Part shown: positions 1 to 5,349 of the stretch, piece after piece
Position numbering within the stretch: the stretch's first letter is position 1
How the letters are laid out: the number at the start of each line of letters is the position of its first letter
Assembly (NCBI GenBank): GCA_021815535.1
Contig: JAKAGL010000128.1
Span: forward strand, 1-6,829
Source of the DNA: a bacterium
Lineage (GTDB): Bacteria; Nitrospinota_A; UBA7883; JACRGQ01
Reading direction: 5' to 3'
Length of the DNA stretch: 6,829 nt
The notes under the pieces: generated by a model
Seen by the model: only the letters and a program-made list of their open reading frames with translations
Told to the model about the DNA's origin: nothing
Database searches by the model: none
Made by a program: the position numbers and the translations under genes

Positions 1-248
1 GTGGAGCATCAAAAAAGCCGCCAAAGGGTGACGCCCGCGTTTTTTTTCCTGCCGATGATGCCATCCGCCATCAAGTGGGTTTCCTCACATGGGGGCGAAA
101 GCCCCGCAGGCGAGGGTTGACAATGTTCCGGCACCGGCTGGCTTTGCTTGCTCTTCGCAACTTGGTGGGGTAATGTAAACCGAATGTATCGTTCATCATT
201 GGGGCATGCGGCGTCCAGGCCGGGCACGGCACATCGCGGTTTTTAGCG
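1..248. other. Non-coding leader upstream of the haem membrane protein gene
   Basis: I find no convincing gene here. A plus-strand frame is open from base 1 to a TGA at 118-120, but its translation resembles no known protein tail, and the minus-strand frames are also low-complexity and unconvincing. Near the left edge an A-run (about 11-16) and a T-run (about 40-48) flank a weak GGG/CCC element, perhaps a terminator remnant of a gene outside the window. A TTGACA hexamer lies at 117-122 but has no -10 at a suitable distance. A weak TTGCTC (148-153), 17-bp spacer, TAATGT (171-176) arrangement is the best promoter guess for the gene at 249, at low confidence. Confidence 0.5.
82..116 (+). other. 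GAAA-tetraloop hairpin with outer stem
   Basis: GGGGC (92-96) and GCCCC (101-105) form a perfect 5-bp stem closed by a GAAA tetraloop (97-100). CCTC at 83-86 can pair with GAGG at 112-115 outside an asymmetric internal loop, giving a longer imperfect hairpin. No T-run follows it on the plus strand, so it is not an intrinsic terminator. It may be a structured 5' leader element of the gene starting at 249. It does not match the GEMM-I (cyclic di-GMP) conserved segments or other riboswitch motifs I compared from memory. Confidence 0.35.
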
Positions 249-1172
249 ATGCCGCGCATCAACCGTTTTTCTATTGCCGCGACGCTTGTTTTGGCGGTTT
301 CAGCGTTTTTTGTTCCCGCCGTTCTTGCCACTCCCGAACATGCCAAAGAGACCGGCCAACCCTGCATCACCTGCCATCTCGATCCCAAAGGCGGCGAGCT
401 GAACGATACGGGATTTTCTTATAAAACCAACGGCCATGTATGGCCCGTCGTATCCAGCACGCCTTTGTTGCCGCTGGGGGGCGCCACGCGAGCGGTCATC
501 GGTTTTCTGCATGTGACGTCGGCTTTTTTCTGGTTCGGCACCATCCTGTACGTACACATCATCCTCCGCCCCCGCTACGCCGAGAAAGGGCTGCCGCCCG
601 CCGAGGTGCAATTGGGCGCGGTGTCGATGGCGATGGTGGGCGTTACCGGATTATGTCTCACCCTGGCGCGGGTGAACGGCTGGCATAATTTCGTGGACAG
701 CCGGTGGGGGATGCTGCTCGGCGTGAAGATCAGCATCTACCTGTTCATGGTCGGCACCGCGATATTCGTGGTGAAGGTTATCGGCCCCCGCCTGAAGGAG
801 GGGCTGCTTGAAGCCGAGCATCCGCCGGATGGCGTGTTTGCCCCCGAGGTGCTGGCGGCGTTCGACGGCAACGAAGAACGCCCCGCGTTCATCGCCTATA
901 ACGGCAAAGTGTATGATGTAAGCAACCTGTTCCGCTGGAAAGGGGGAAAACATTTCCGCCATCTGGCGGGGATGGACCTCACTGCCGCGTTGGCGAAAGC
1001 CCCCCACGGCGCGGAAAAGCTGGCCAGCCTGCCGGTGCCCGGCACGTATGATGAATCGCGGAAGCCTCCCAAAACCATGGCGCAAAAGGTATTTTATTTT
1101 GTGGCCTATATGAACCTTGCCCTGGTATTTGTGGTATTACTGGTCATCGCCTTCTGGCGGTGGTGGGCGTAG
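249..1172 (+). CDS. Membrane protein: haem-c motif, CopD-like core, cytochrome b5-like domain
   Basis: This 307-residue protein is a probable membrane redox protein. Residues 1-27 look like a Sec signal peptide (basic start, hydrophobic core, ALA cleavage site). The mature N-terminus carries one c-type haem site, CITCH at 39-43, so that part should be periplasmic. Likely membrane helices lie near 81-104, 122-141, 155-178 and 282-303. The first three resemble the CopD-like family, with H88 and H103 in or at the ends of the first helix. Residues 202-268 match the bacterial cytochrome b5-like haem/steroid-binding family: GKVYDVS (219-225), then W-x-x-G-x-H with H235 and H238, AGMDLT, and APHG with H253. 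Positive loops after helices 1 and 3 put the b5 domain in the cytoplasm. The ATG at 249 is chosen because the signal peptide starts there, although the ribosome site is poor. The kimA-like gene follows 18 bp downstream. Substrate and electron partner are unknown. Confidence 0.85.
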   Translation: MPRINRFSIAATLVLAVSAFFVPAVLATPEHAKETGQPCITCHLDPKGGELNDTGFSYKTNGHVWPVVSSTPLLPLGGATRAVIGFLHVTSAFFWFGTILYVHIILRPRYAEKGLPPAEVQLGAVSMAMVGVTGLCLTLARVNGWHNFVDSRWGMLLGVKISIYLFMVGTAIFVVKVIGPRLKEGLLEAEHPPDGVFAPEVLAAFDGNEERPAFIAYNGKVYDVSNLFRWKGGKHFRHLAGMDLTAALAKAPHGAEKLASLPVPGTYDESRKPPKTMAQKVFYFVAYMNLALVFVVLLVIAFWRWWA

Positions 1173-1180
1173 AAAAGTAA

Positions 1181-1185
1181 AGGAG
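1181..1185 (+). promoter_or_regulatory. Ribosome binding site of the kimA-like gene
   Basis: AGGAG lies 5 nt before the ATG at 1191, a good match in sequence and spacing. It lies in the 18-bp gap after the previous stop codon, which supports co-transcription of the two genes. Confidence 0.8.
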
Positions 1186-1190
1186 AACGA

Positions 1191-3017
1191 ATGTCCTGGA
1201 AAACGATGCTGATCGGGCGGCCGCTTGATTCCGCAAGGGAAAAACACGAGCGTCTCAGCACTGCGATGGGGCTGGCCGTTTTTTCATCCGACGCGCTGTC
1301 GTCGGTCGCGTACGCCACCGAGGAAATGCTGCTGCCGCTGGTGCTGGGCGGGGTCGCCCTCACCCGGTTTGCGCCGCTGGTGGCGCTGGCCATCGTCGTG
1401 CTGATCGCGGTAGTTGCGGTTTCATATATGCAGACCATCCGCGCCTATCCCACGGGGGGCGGGGCCTATATCGTGGCTCATGAGAATCTGGGTGAGGGGT
1501 TCGGCCTCACGGCGGGGGCGGCGCTTATGATCGACTATGTGCTGACGGTGACGGTATCCATATCCGCCGGCGTGGCGGCCATCACCTCCGCCTTCCCGGC
1601 GCTTTTGCCGTATACCGTGGAAATATGCCTTGCCGCGCTGGCGTTCATCGCGGTGGTAAATCTGCGCGGCGTACGCGAATCAGGGTTTCTTTTTTCCTTT
1701 CCGGTCTACTTTTTCATCGGTTCGATGGTGTTGCTGGTACTTGCCGGCCTGTTCTATACCGTTGGGGGCAAGTTGGCGCCGGAGGCCGCTCCCCCGCCCG
1801 CGATTCAGGTATTGCCGTTGCTGCTCATCCTGCGTGCTTTCGCCTCCGGCTGTACGGCCCTCACCGGCATTGAAGCGGTCGCCAACGGGGTCCGTGCGTT
1901 TAAGCAACCCGAAGCAAAAAATGCGTCGCTCACGCTGGTGTGGATGGCCTCTTTGCTGGCGTTCTTTTTCATAGGCATCACCTACCTCGTCCATCAGGCG
2001 GGGATACTCCCCCGTGACGAAGTAACCGTGCTGTCGCAGTTGGCGTCGCGGGTATTCGGTGTTGGGGCGCTGTTCTACGCGCTCCAGTTCGCCACGTTCA
2101 TGATATTGGTGTTGGCGGCAAACACCGCTTTTGCCGATTTTCCGCGCCTCAGCTCTGTTATGGCCCAAGACTATTATTTGCCGCGCCAGTTGATGAGCCA
2201 GGGGGACCGGCTGGTCTATTCCAACGGCATCCTGCTGCTGACGGTTTTTGCCGGCGCGCTGATCGTCCTTTTTCAGGGAAAGACGCATGCCATGATCCCG
2301 CTCTATACCGTGGGGGTGTTCGTGGCGTTCACTCTTTCGCAATCCGGCATGGTGGTTCACTGGTTGCGTACGCGCGAGGAAGGTTGGTGGTGGGCGGCTA
2401 CGATGAACGGGATAGGAGCGGTGACGACAGCGGTGGTGCTGGTGGTGGTCGCTTCGTCCAAATTCATTCACGGGGCGTGGTTGGTGCTGGTCGCCGTTCC
2501 GACGATCATTTCCTTCATGTTCTCCATCAAAAGGCATTACTTCCGTATCGCTTCGCAATTGGTGCTGGAGGGAAGCCCTGAGGCAATGGCCGCGAACCAC
2601 AGCGATACCCTCTACGGGCACCACTCGGTGATCATTCCCATAAGCGGCGTGAACCGCCCGGTGCTGAACGCCATCCGGTACGCGCGCGCCATTTCAAACG
2701 ATGTGTCGGCGATCTATGTGCGCCTGGATGACCGTCAAACCTCGGTTACGCAGGAGGCGTGGAGCAAATACGGCATGGGCGTGCCGTTGCTGGTGCTGGA
2801 TTCGCCGTACCGCTCGGTGATCGAGCCGTTGCTGGATTACATCGACGAGGTGCGCAAGGTGTACAAGGATGGCGTGATAACGGTGATTTTGCCGGAGTTC
2901 GTGCCGTCGCGCTGGTGGGAGCATTTTTTGCACAACCAGACGGCGTTCCTCATCAAGACCCGGCTTCTTTTCAGGTCCGGCGTGGTATCCACCAGCGTGC
3001 CTCTGCACCTGAAGTAG
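1191..3017 (+). CDS. kimA: KimA-type APC-superfamily potassium transporter
   Basis: This 608-residue inner-membrane transporter resembles Bacillus subtilis KimA (formerly YdaO, about 607 residues), a proton-coupled high-affinity K+ importer, along its whole length. Shared features recognised from memory include FSSDALSSVAY at 31-41, AYPTGGGAYIV at 85-95 with ENLGE at 98-102, MIDYVLTV at 113-120, SISAG at 123-127, ASGCTALTGIEA at 218-229, LAANTAFADFP at 308-318, and IPLYTVGVFVAFTLSQ at 369-384. D34, D115 and E228 are acidic residues in the conserved transport core. About 12 membrane helices occupy residues 25-445. Residues from about 460 to the end form a soluble cytoplasmic domain like that of KimA, with nucleotide-binding/USP-like features. 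In Bacillus, KimA is controlled by c-di-AMP through a riboswitch and by direct binding; here there is only an 18-bp upstream gap, so no riboswitch directly precedes the gene. An amino-acid permease role is less likely but not excluded. Confidence 0.88.
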   Translation: MSWKTMLIGRPLDSAREKHERLSTAMGLAVFSSDALSSVAYATEEMLLPLVLGGVALTRFAPLVALAIVVLIAVVAVSYMQTIRAYPTGGGAYIVAHENLGEGFGLTAGAALMIDYVLTVTVSISAGVAAITSAFPALLPYTVEICLAALAFIAVVNLRGVRESGFLFSFPVYFFIGSMVLLVLAGLFYTVGGKLAPEAAPPPAIQVLPLLLILRAFASGCTALTGIEAVANGVRAFKQPEAKNASLTLVWMASLLAFFFIGITYLVHQAGILPRDEVTVLSQLASRVFGVGALFYALQFATFMILVLAANTAFADFPRLSSVMAQDYYLPRQLMSQGDRLVYSNGILLLTVFAGALIVLFQGKTHAMIPLYTVGVFVAFTLSQSGMVVHWLRTREEGWWWAATMNGIGAVTTAVVLVVVASSKFIHGAWLVLVAVPTIISFMFSIKRHYFRIASQLVLEGSPEAMAANHSDTLYGHHSVIIPISGVNRPVLNAIRYARAISNDVSAIYVRLDDRQTSVTQEAWSKYGMGVPLLVLDSPYRSVIEPLLDYIDEVRKVYKDGVITVILPEFVPSRWWEHFLHNQTAFLIKTRLLFRSGVVSTSVPLHLK

Positions 3018-3050
3018 GCGGCGGGCGCAACATAACGCAAAATGTGTTTT

Positions 3051-3056
3051 GAGGTG
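3051..3056 (+). promoter_or_regulatory. Ribosome binding site that decides the DinB-like start
   Basis: GAGGTG precedes two consecutive in-frame ATG codons at 3059 and 3062. It lies 2 nt before the first and 5 nt before the second, so the second ATG is the better spaced start. The difference is one methionine. Confidence 0.6.
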
Positions 3057-3061
3057 AAATG

Positions 3062-3538
3062 ATGGAGATCAAAAAAATACTGAACGGCCTTGAACGCTCC
3101 CCCGCGTTGCTGCGCGAAATGGTGGCCGCCGTGCCGCCCGCGCGCATGATGGAACACCGTATCGCAGGAAAGTGGTGCATCCACGAGCACGCCGTCCACC
3201 TGTCGAAAGTACAGCCGATGATAAACGAACGGCTCCGCCGATTCATGGCGGAAGCGGCCCCGGTGTTCGTGCCGTACGTTCCCGGCACGTCCACGCCGCC
3301 GGATGAGTTGATGAAGCTCGGTCTCAAGGAATCGCTAAGGAAATTCACGGCTGACCGCAGGAAATTTGTGGGGATGTTGCGCCAGCTTAACAGGAAGGAC
3401 TGGCATAAAAAGGGTAAGCACCCCGAATTTGACCTGTACACGCCGTACATCATGGCGCGGCATCTTTTGCTGCACGACAACGTGCACATGTACCGCATCG
3501 AGGAACTCTGGCTCACGCGGGAGCTGAAGAAGAAATAA
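3062..3538 (+). CDS. DinB/YfiT-like four-helix putative metalloprotein
   Basis: The 158-residue product fits the DinB/YfiT-like superfamily, small cytoplasmic four-helix bundles that often bind a divalent metal through three histidines. Family features are the N-terminal helix followed by GKWCIHEHAVHL (36-47), equivalent to the common GKWS..E...HL motif, and the C-terminal HLLLHDNVHMYRIEEL segment (134-149). The probable metal triad is H46, H138 and H142; H134 is an extra histidine nearby. Members range from thiol-dependent S-transferases to proteins of unknown role, so no reaction is assigned. Length is typical. The gene begins 44 bp after the kimA-like stop with no terminator between, so it is probably the last gene of that transcript. 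The start is the second of two adjacent ATGs. Confidence 0.8.
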   Translation: MEIKKILNGLERSPALLREMVAAVPPARMMEHRIAGKWCIHEHAVHLSKVQPMINERLRRFMAEAAPVFVPYVPGTSTPPDELMKLGLKESLRKFTADRRKFVGMLRQLNRKDWHKKGKHPEFDLYTPYIMARHLLLHDNVHMYRIEELWLTRELKKK

Positions 3539-3626
3539 TCTCACCCCGGCCGCGGTGTGCGTGCCGAGAACAGGTATCCGCCGAAAAAAGGGGAGGGGGA
3601 GGGAAACGGCTATCCGCCGGCGGGCG
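3539..3626. other. Convergent intergenic region with a polypurine tract
   Basis: This 88-bp gap separates the plus-strand DinB-like gene from the minus-strand hemerythrin gene. It contains an uninterrupted 24-nt purine run (3583-3606) with G-runs of 4, 5 and 3. TATCCGCCG occurs on both sides of it (3575-3583 and 3611-3619). On the minus strand, a short CGGC-GGATA-GCCG hairpin (3607-3619) is followed by a pyrimidine tract ending in six T residues (3584-3589), which could work as a weak terminator for the hemerythrin transcript. No clear terminator is seen for the plus-strand genes. Confidence 0.45.
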
Positions 3627-4085
3627 CTATTTCACCATTTCGGGCGTGAACCCTTTTTGGAGCAGGAATTCGCCGTATGCTTTGTCCTTCACAAGGATAT
3701 GCCCCTGCAGCCATTCAGAAACCACCGTGATGATCTCGGCGGCGATGAGCCTGCTTTCGCTTTTCCCGGCCTTGAAACGGATATAGAGGTCGCGCACCGC
3801 GATGAGGAACTCGTCGTGTTCGGCCTTGTGGTCGGCAAAGCCGGGAAAATCCAGCCGGCAGAGCACGATCTCTTCCTCCAGGAAGTGGGTCATGGTGTAG
3901 TTCAGAAGGGAATCGGTCACTTCGTTGACGACCTCCAGATTCCTCTTGCCCACCGTGTTCGAGCGCAGTACGTTGATAAAGCCAAACAGCACCTTGTGCT
4001 GCTTGTCAAAATAATCGATACCGGTGGAAAAAAGTTCTTCCCACTCCAGCTTCGGCATCATCGAGGCGCTATACATGTCGGTCAT
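3627..4085 (-). CDS. Bacteriohemerythrin, single-domain oxygen-binding protein
   Basis: The 152-residue product is a cytoplasmic hemerythrin, a four-helix bundle holding a non-haem di-iron site that reversibly binds O2. All seven expected ligands are present in the usual order: H30 (in FDKQHK), H67 and E71 (HFLEEE), H86 and H90 (HKAEH), and H129 and D134 (HILVKD). W15 and STGI at 20-23 fit the normal start of the family. The N-terminus is about nine residues longer than usual, and the internal ATGs (M9, M10) are possible starts. GAAGGA about 11 nt upstream of the first ATG favours 4085. The gene lies 86 bp downstream of the kinase on the same strand, so co-transcription is plausible; a weak internal promoter (TTGCCC, 16 bp, TAAAGT at 4156-4129 on the minus strand) is also possible. 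Likely roles are O2 storage, delivery or sensing. Confidence 0.92.
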   Translation of the reverse strand: MTDMYSASMMPKLEWEELFSTGIDYFDKQHKVLFGFINVLRSNTVGKRNLEVVNEVTDSLLNYTMTHFLEEEIVLCRLDFPGFADHKAEHDEFLIAVRDLYIRFKAGKSESRLIAAEIITVVSEWLQGHILVKDKAYGEFLLQKGFTPEMVK

Positions 4086-4171
4086 CCGGTACCCCGTCCT
4101 TCACATGGAAACTTCCGTTTACCGTTACACTTTATCCCATTTTACCCTAAGGGCAAAGGGGGAATGCGGCT

Positions 4172-5230
4172 TCAGCCGAGGGGAAGGAGAAGCCGCGCGG
4201 TGGCCCCCTTGCCGCCGGGATTATTGGTCAGCGTCAGCGACCCGCCGTGGTCACGCGCGATCTTCAGAGAGAGCACCAGGCCCAGCCCGGTGCCGTGGGT
4301 TTTGGTGGTGTTGAACGGGGTAAAAAGGTTTTTCGCCGCCTCCGGCGATATTCCCTTGCCATCGTCAATGATATCCACCGCCATCATCATCCCCTTCTTG
4401 TGGCGGGGGTTTATCGTGGCGGTCGGATCGAGCGCGGTGCGCGTCCGTATCCGCAAAACACCGCCGCCCCCCGCCTCCACCGCGTTTTTCACCAGGTTGA
4501 GGATGGTCTGCTTTATCCGGGCGGGATCGATGTTCACCGTGGGCAACGAGGGATCGTAATCGCGCACCAGCTCGATCTTTTTCTGTCTGAAGACCGTTTG
4601 TTGCAGAAGGATGACGTCGTCAAGAAGCCGGTGGATGTTGATTTTCTCCATTGCCAGCTTCCGCCCGCGCCCCATATCCATCAGTTCCGTCACGAGGCTG
4701 TTGATCCGGTCCGTTTCGTTGATGATGAGCGAGCAGTATTCCGCCAGGGCCTCGTTCTCTTTGCCCATGAGCTGCGCCGCTCCGCGGATGCCGCTTAAAG
4801 GGTTTTTTATCTCGTGGGCCAGGCCGGCGGTGATCATGGAGAGCATCGCCATCTTTTCCTCTTTCTCGAACTCGCGGTGCAGTTCCTTTTTTCCCGGCGT
4901 GTCCTGCGCCACCACGCACGCCCCCGTGATGTGCTGCCCGTAATCAATGGTGTGCACGGCCAAGGCAATGGTCCGTTTCTCGTTCCCCGCCGCCAGCGGA
5001 AAATCGTGGTTGAGATAGCTCATGCCGTCGCGGAACAGCCGCTCGATATGCATCGTCACCTCCGGGGCGCGTGCGGCGAAAAGTTCCGGCGCGTGCGGCG
5101 CCGAGCCGGCCGGCACGCCAAAGGTCTCGCGGAATGCCGGATTCATGAACACCGGCGTGAGCTGTTGATCGAATACCGCCACCCCGTACGGGAACGAAAC
5201 CAGCACGTTGAGCGGATTAAACTCTTTCAT
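4172..5230 (-). CDS. NtrB-like soluble PAS sensor histidine kinase
   Basis: The 352-residue protein is a cytoplasmic two-component sensor kinase with no membrane helix or signal peptide. Residues about 10-110 form a PAS-like domain (GVAVFDQQLTPVFMNPAF at 16-33). A short charged helical linker (about 113-130) leads into the HisKA domain, where the H-box AGLAHEIKNPLSGIRGAAQL (135-154) closely matches NtrB/GlnL kinases; H139 is the phosphoacceptor. The ATPase domain has an N-box (LNLVKNAVEA, 244-253), a G1 box (DDGKGI, 289-294) and a G2 box (THGTGLGL, 311-318). The ATG at 5230 is preferred although no Shine-Dalgarno precedes it. A TTG at 5323 would add 31 residues, but those look unconserved and the nearest GAAGG is only 2 nt from that TTG. 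A promoter placed right before 5230 could give a leaderless message. No response regulator is adjacent. NtrB itself is not claimed, because ntrC and glnA are not visible. Confidence 0.88.
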   Translation of the reverse strand: MKEFNPLNVLVSFPYGVAVFDQQLTPVFMNPAFRETFGVPAGSAPHAPELFAARAPEVTMHIERLFRDGMSYLNHDFPLAAGNEKRTIALAVHTIDYGQHITGACVVAQDTPGKKELHREFEKEEKMAMLSMITAGLAHEIKNPLSGIRGAAQLMGKENEALAEYCSLIINETDRINSLVTELMDMGRGRKLAMEKINIHRLLDDVILLQQTVFRQKKIELVRDYDPSLPTVNIDPARIKQTILNLVKNAVEAGGGGVLRIRTRTALDPTATINPRHKKGMMMAVDIIDDGKGISPEAAKNLFTPFNTTKTHGTGLGLVLSLKIARDHGGSLTLTNNPGGKGATARLLLPLG

Positions 5231-5237
5231 CGACGCT

Positions 5238-5266
5238 ATTACACGCAAAAGCGGGGAGCGGCGCAA
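5238..5266 (-). promoter_or_regulatory. Putative sigma-70-type promoter of the kinase gene
   Basis: Read on the minus strand, TTGCGC (5266-5261) and TGTAAT (5243-5238) are separated by exactly 17 bp. The -10 matches 5 of 6 consensus bases and the -35 matches 3 of 6. Transcription would start near 5231, directly at the ATG at 5230, which agrees with the lack of a Shine-Dalgarno there. This is inferred from sequence only. Confidence 0.45.
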
Positions 5267-5294
5267 GGAAAAAGACGGCGCCGCCCCTTGCGCC
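5260..5294. repeat. Perfect 9-bp inverted repeat between divergent promoters
   Basis: GGCGCAAGG (5260-5268) and CCTTGCGCC (5286-5294) are exact inverted copies separated by 17 bp. The palindrome GGCGCC (5277-5282) lies close to the centre. Each arm contains the TTGCGC hexamer proposed as the -35 of one of the two divergent genes, so a dimeric regulator bound here would cover both promoters. Alternatively it is only a hairpin in DNA or RNA. Confidence 0.55.
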
Positions 5295-5316
5295 CGGAGC
5301 GGTATCCGCCGATAAT
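5288..5316 (+). promoter_or_regulatory. Putative sigma-70-type promoter of asnB
   Basis: TTGCGC (5288-5293) and GATAAT (5311-5316) are separated by exactly 17 bp. The -10 matches 5 of 6 consensus bases and the -35 matches 3 of 6. The predicted start near 5323 leaves a leader of about 27 nt containing the AGGGGA ribosome site. Confidence 0.5.
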
Positions 5317-5334
5317 CGGTCAAGGCCTTCTTTT

Positions 5335-5340
5335 AGGGGA
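5335..5340 (+). promoter_or_regulatory. Ribosome binding site of asnB
   Basis: AGGGGA lies 9 nt before the ATG at 5350. A nearer ATG at 5343 is in a different frame and opens only a short reading frame, so it is not the start. The start at 5350 is fixed by the need for cysteine as second residue in the class II amidotransferase. Confidence 0.65.
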
Positions 5341-5349
5341 AGATGACGG

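Noticed and set aside
1..120. Tail of a plus-strand gene entering from the left edge
   Set aside because: The frame is open to 118-120, but the translation resembles no protein terminus and includes a T-run and a GNRA hairpin more typical of non-coding DNA.
117..122. Consensus TTGACA hexamer upstream of the first gene
   Set aside because: No -10-like hexamer occurs 15-19 bp downstream, so a promoter cannot be supported from it.
128..152. Possible sigma-54 (-24/-12) promoter around GGCAC and TTGC
   Set aside because: The GG and GC pairs are 8 or 14 bp apart, not the required 10.
1680..2624. 314-codon minus-strand open frame inside the kimA-like gene
   Set aside because: Its translation is rich in Arg, His and Gln with no recognisable domain, typical of an antisense shadow of a GC-rich membrane protein gene.
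3555..4559. 334-codon plus-strand open frame across the hemerythrin and kinase genes
   Set aside because: It runs antisense to two genes with complete catalytic or ligand motifs, its translation shows no family features, and long antisense frames are common in GC-rich DNA.
3573..5312. GGTATCCGCCGA repeated at 3573-3584 and 5301-5312, with the shorter TATCCGCCG also at 3611-3619
   Set aside because: TATCCGCCG also occurs at 1561-1569 inside the kimA-like coding sequence, so it appears to be a chance GC-rich word and not a regulatory repeat family.
5230..5323. N-terminal extension of the kinase from a TTG start at 5323
   Set aside because: The ribosome-like GAAGG is only 2 nt from the TTG, the added 31 residues look unconserved, and the PAS domain begins shortly after the ATG at 5230.
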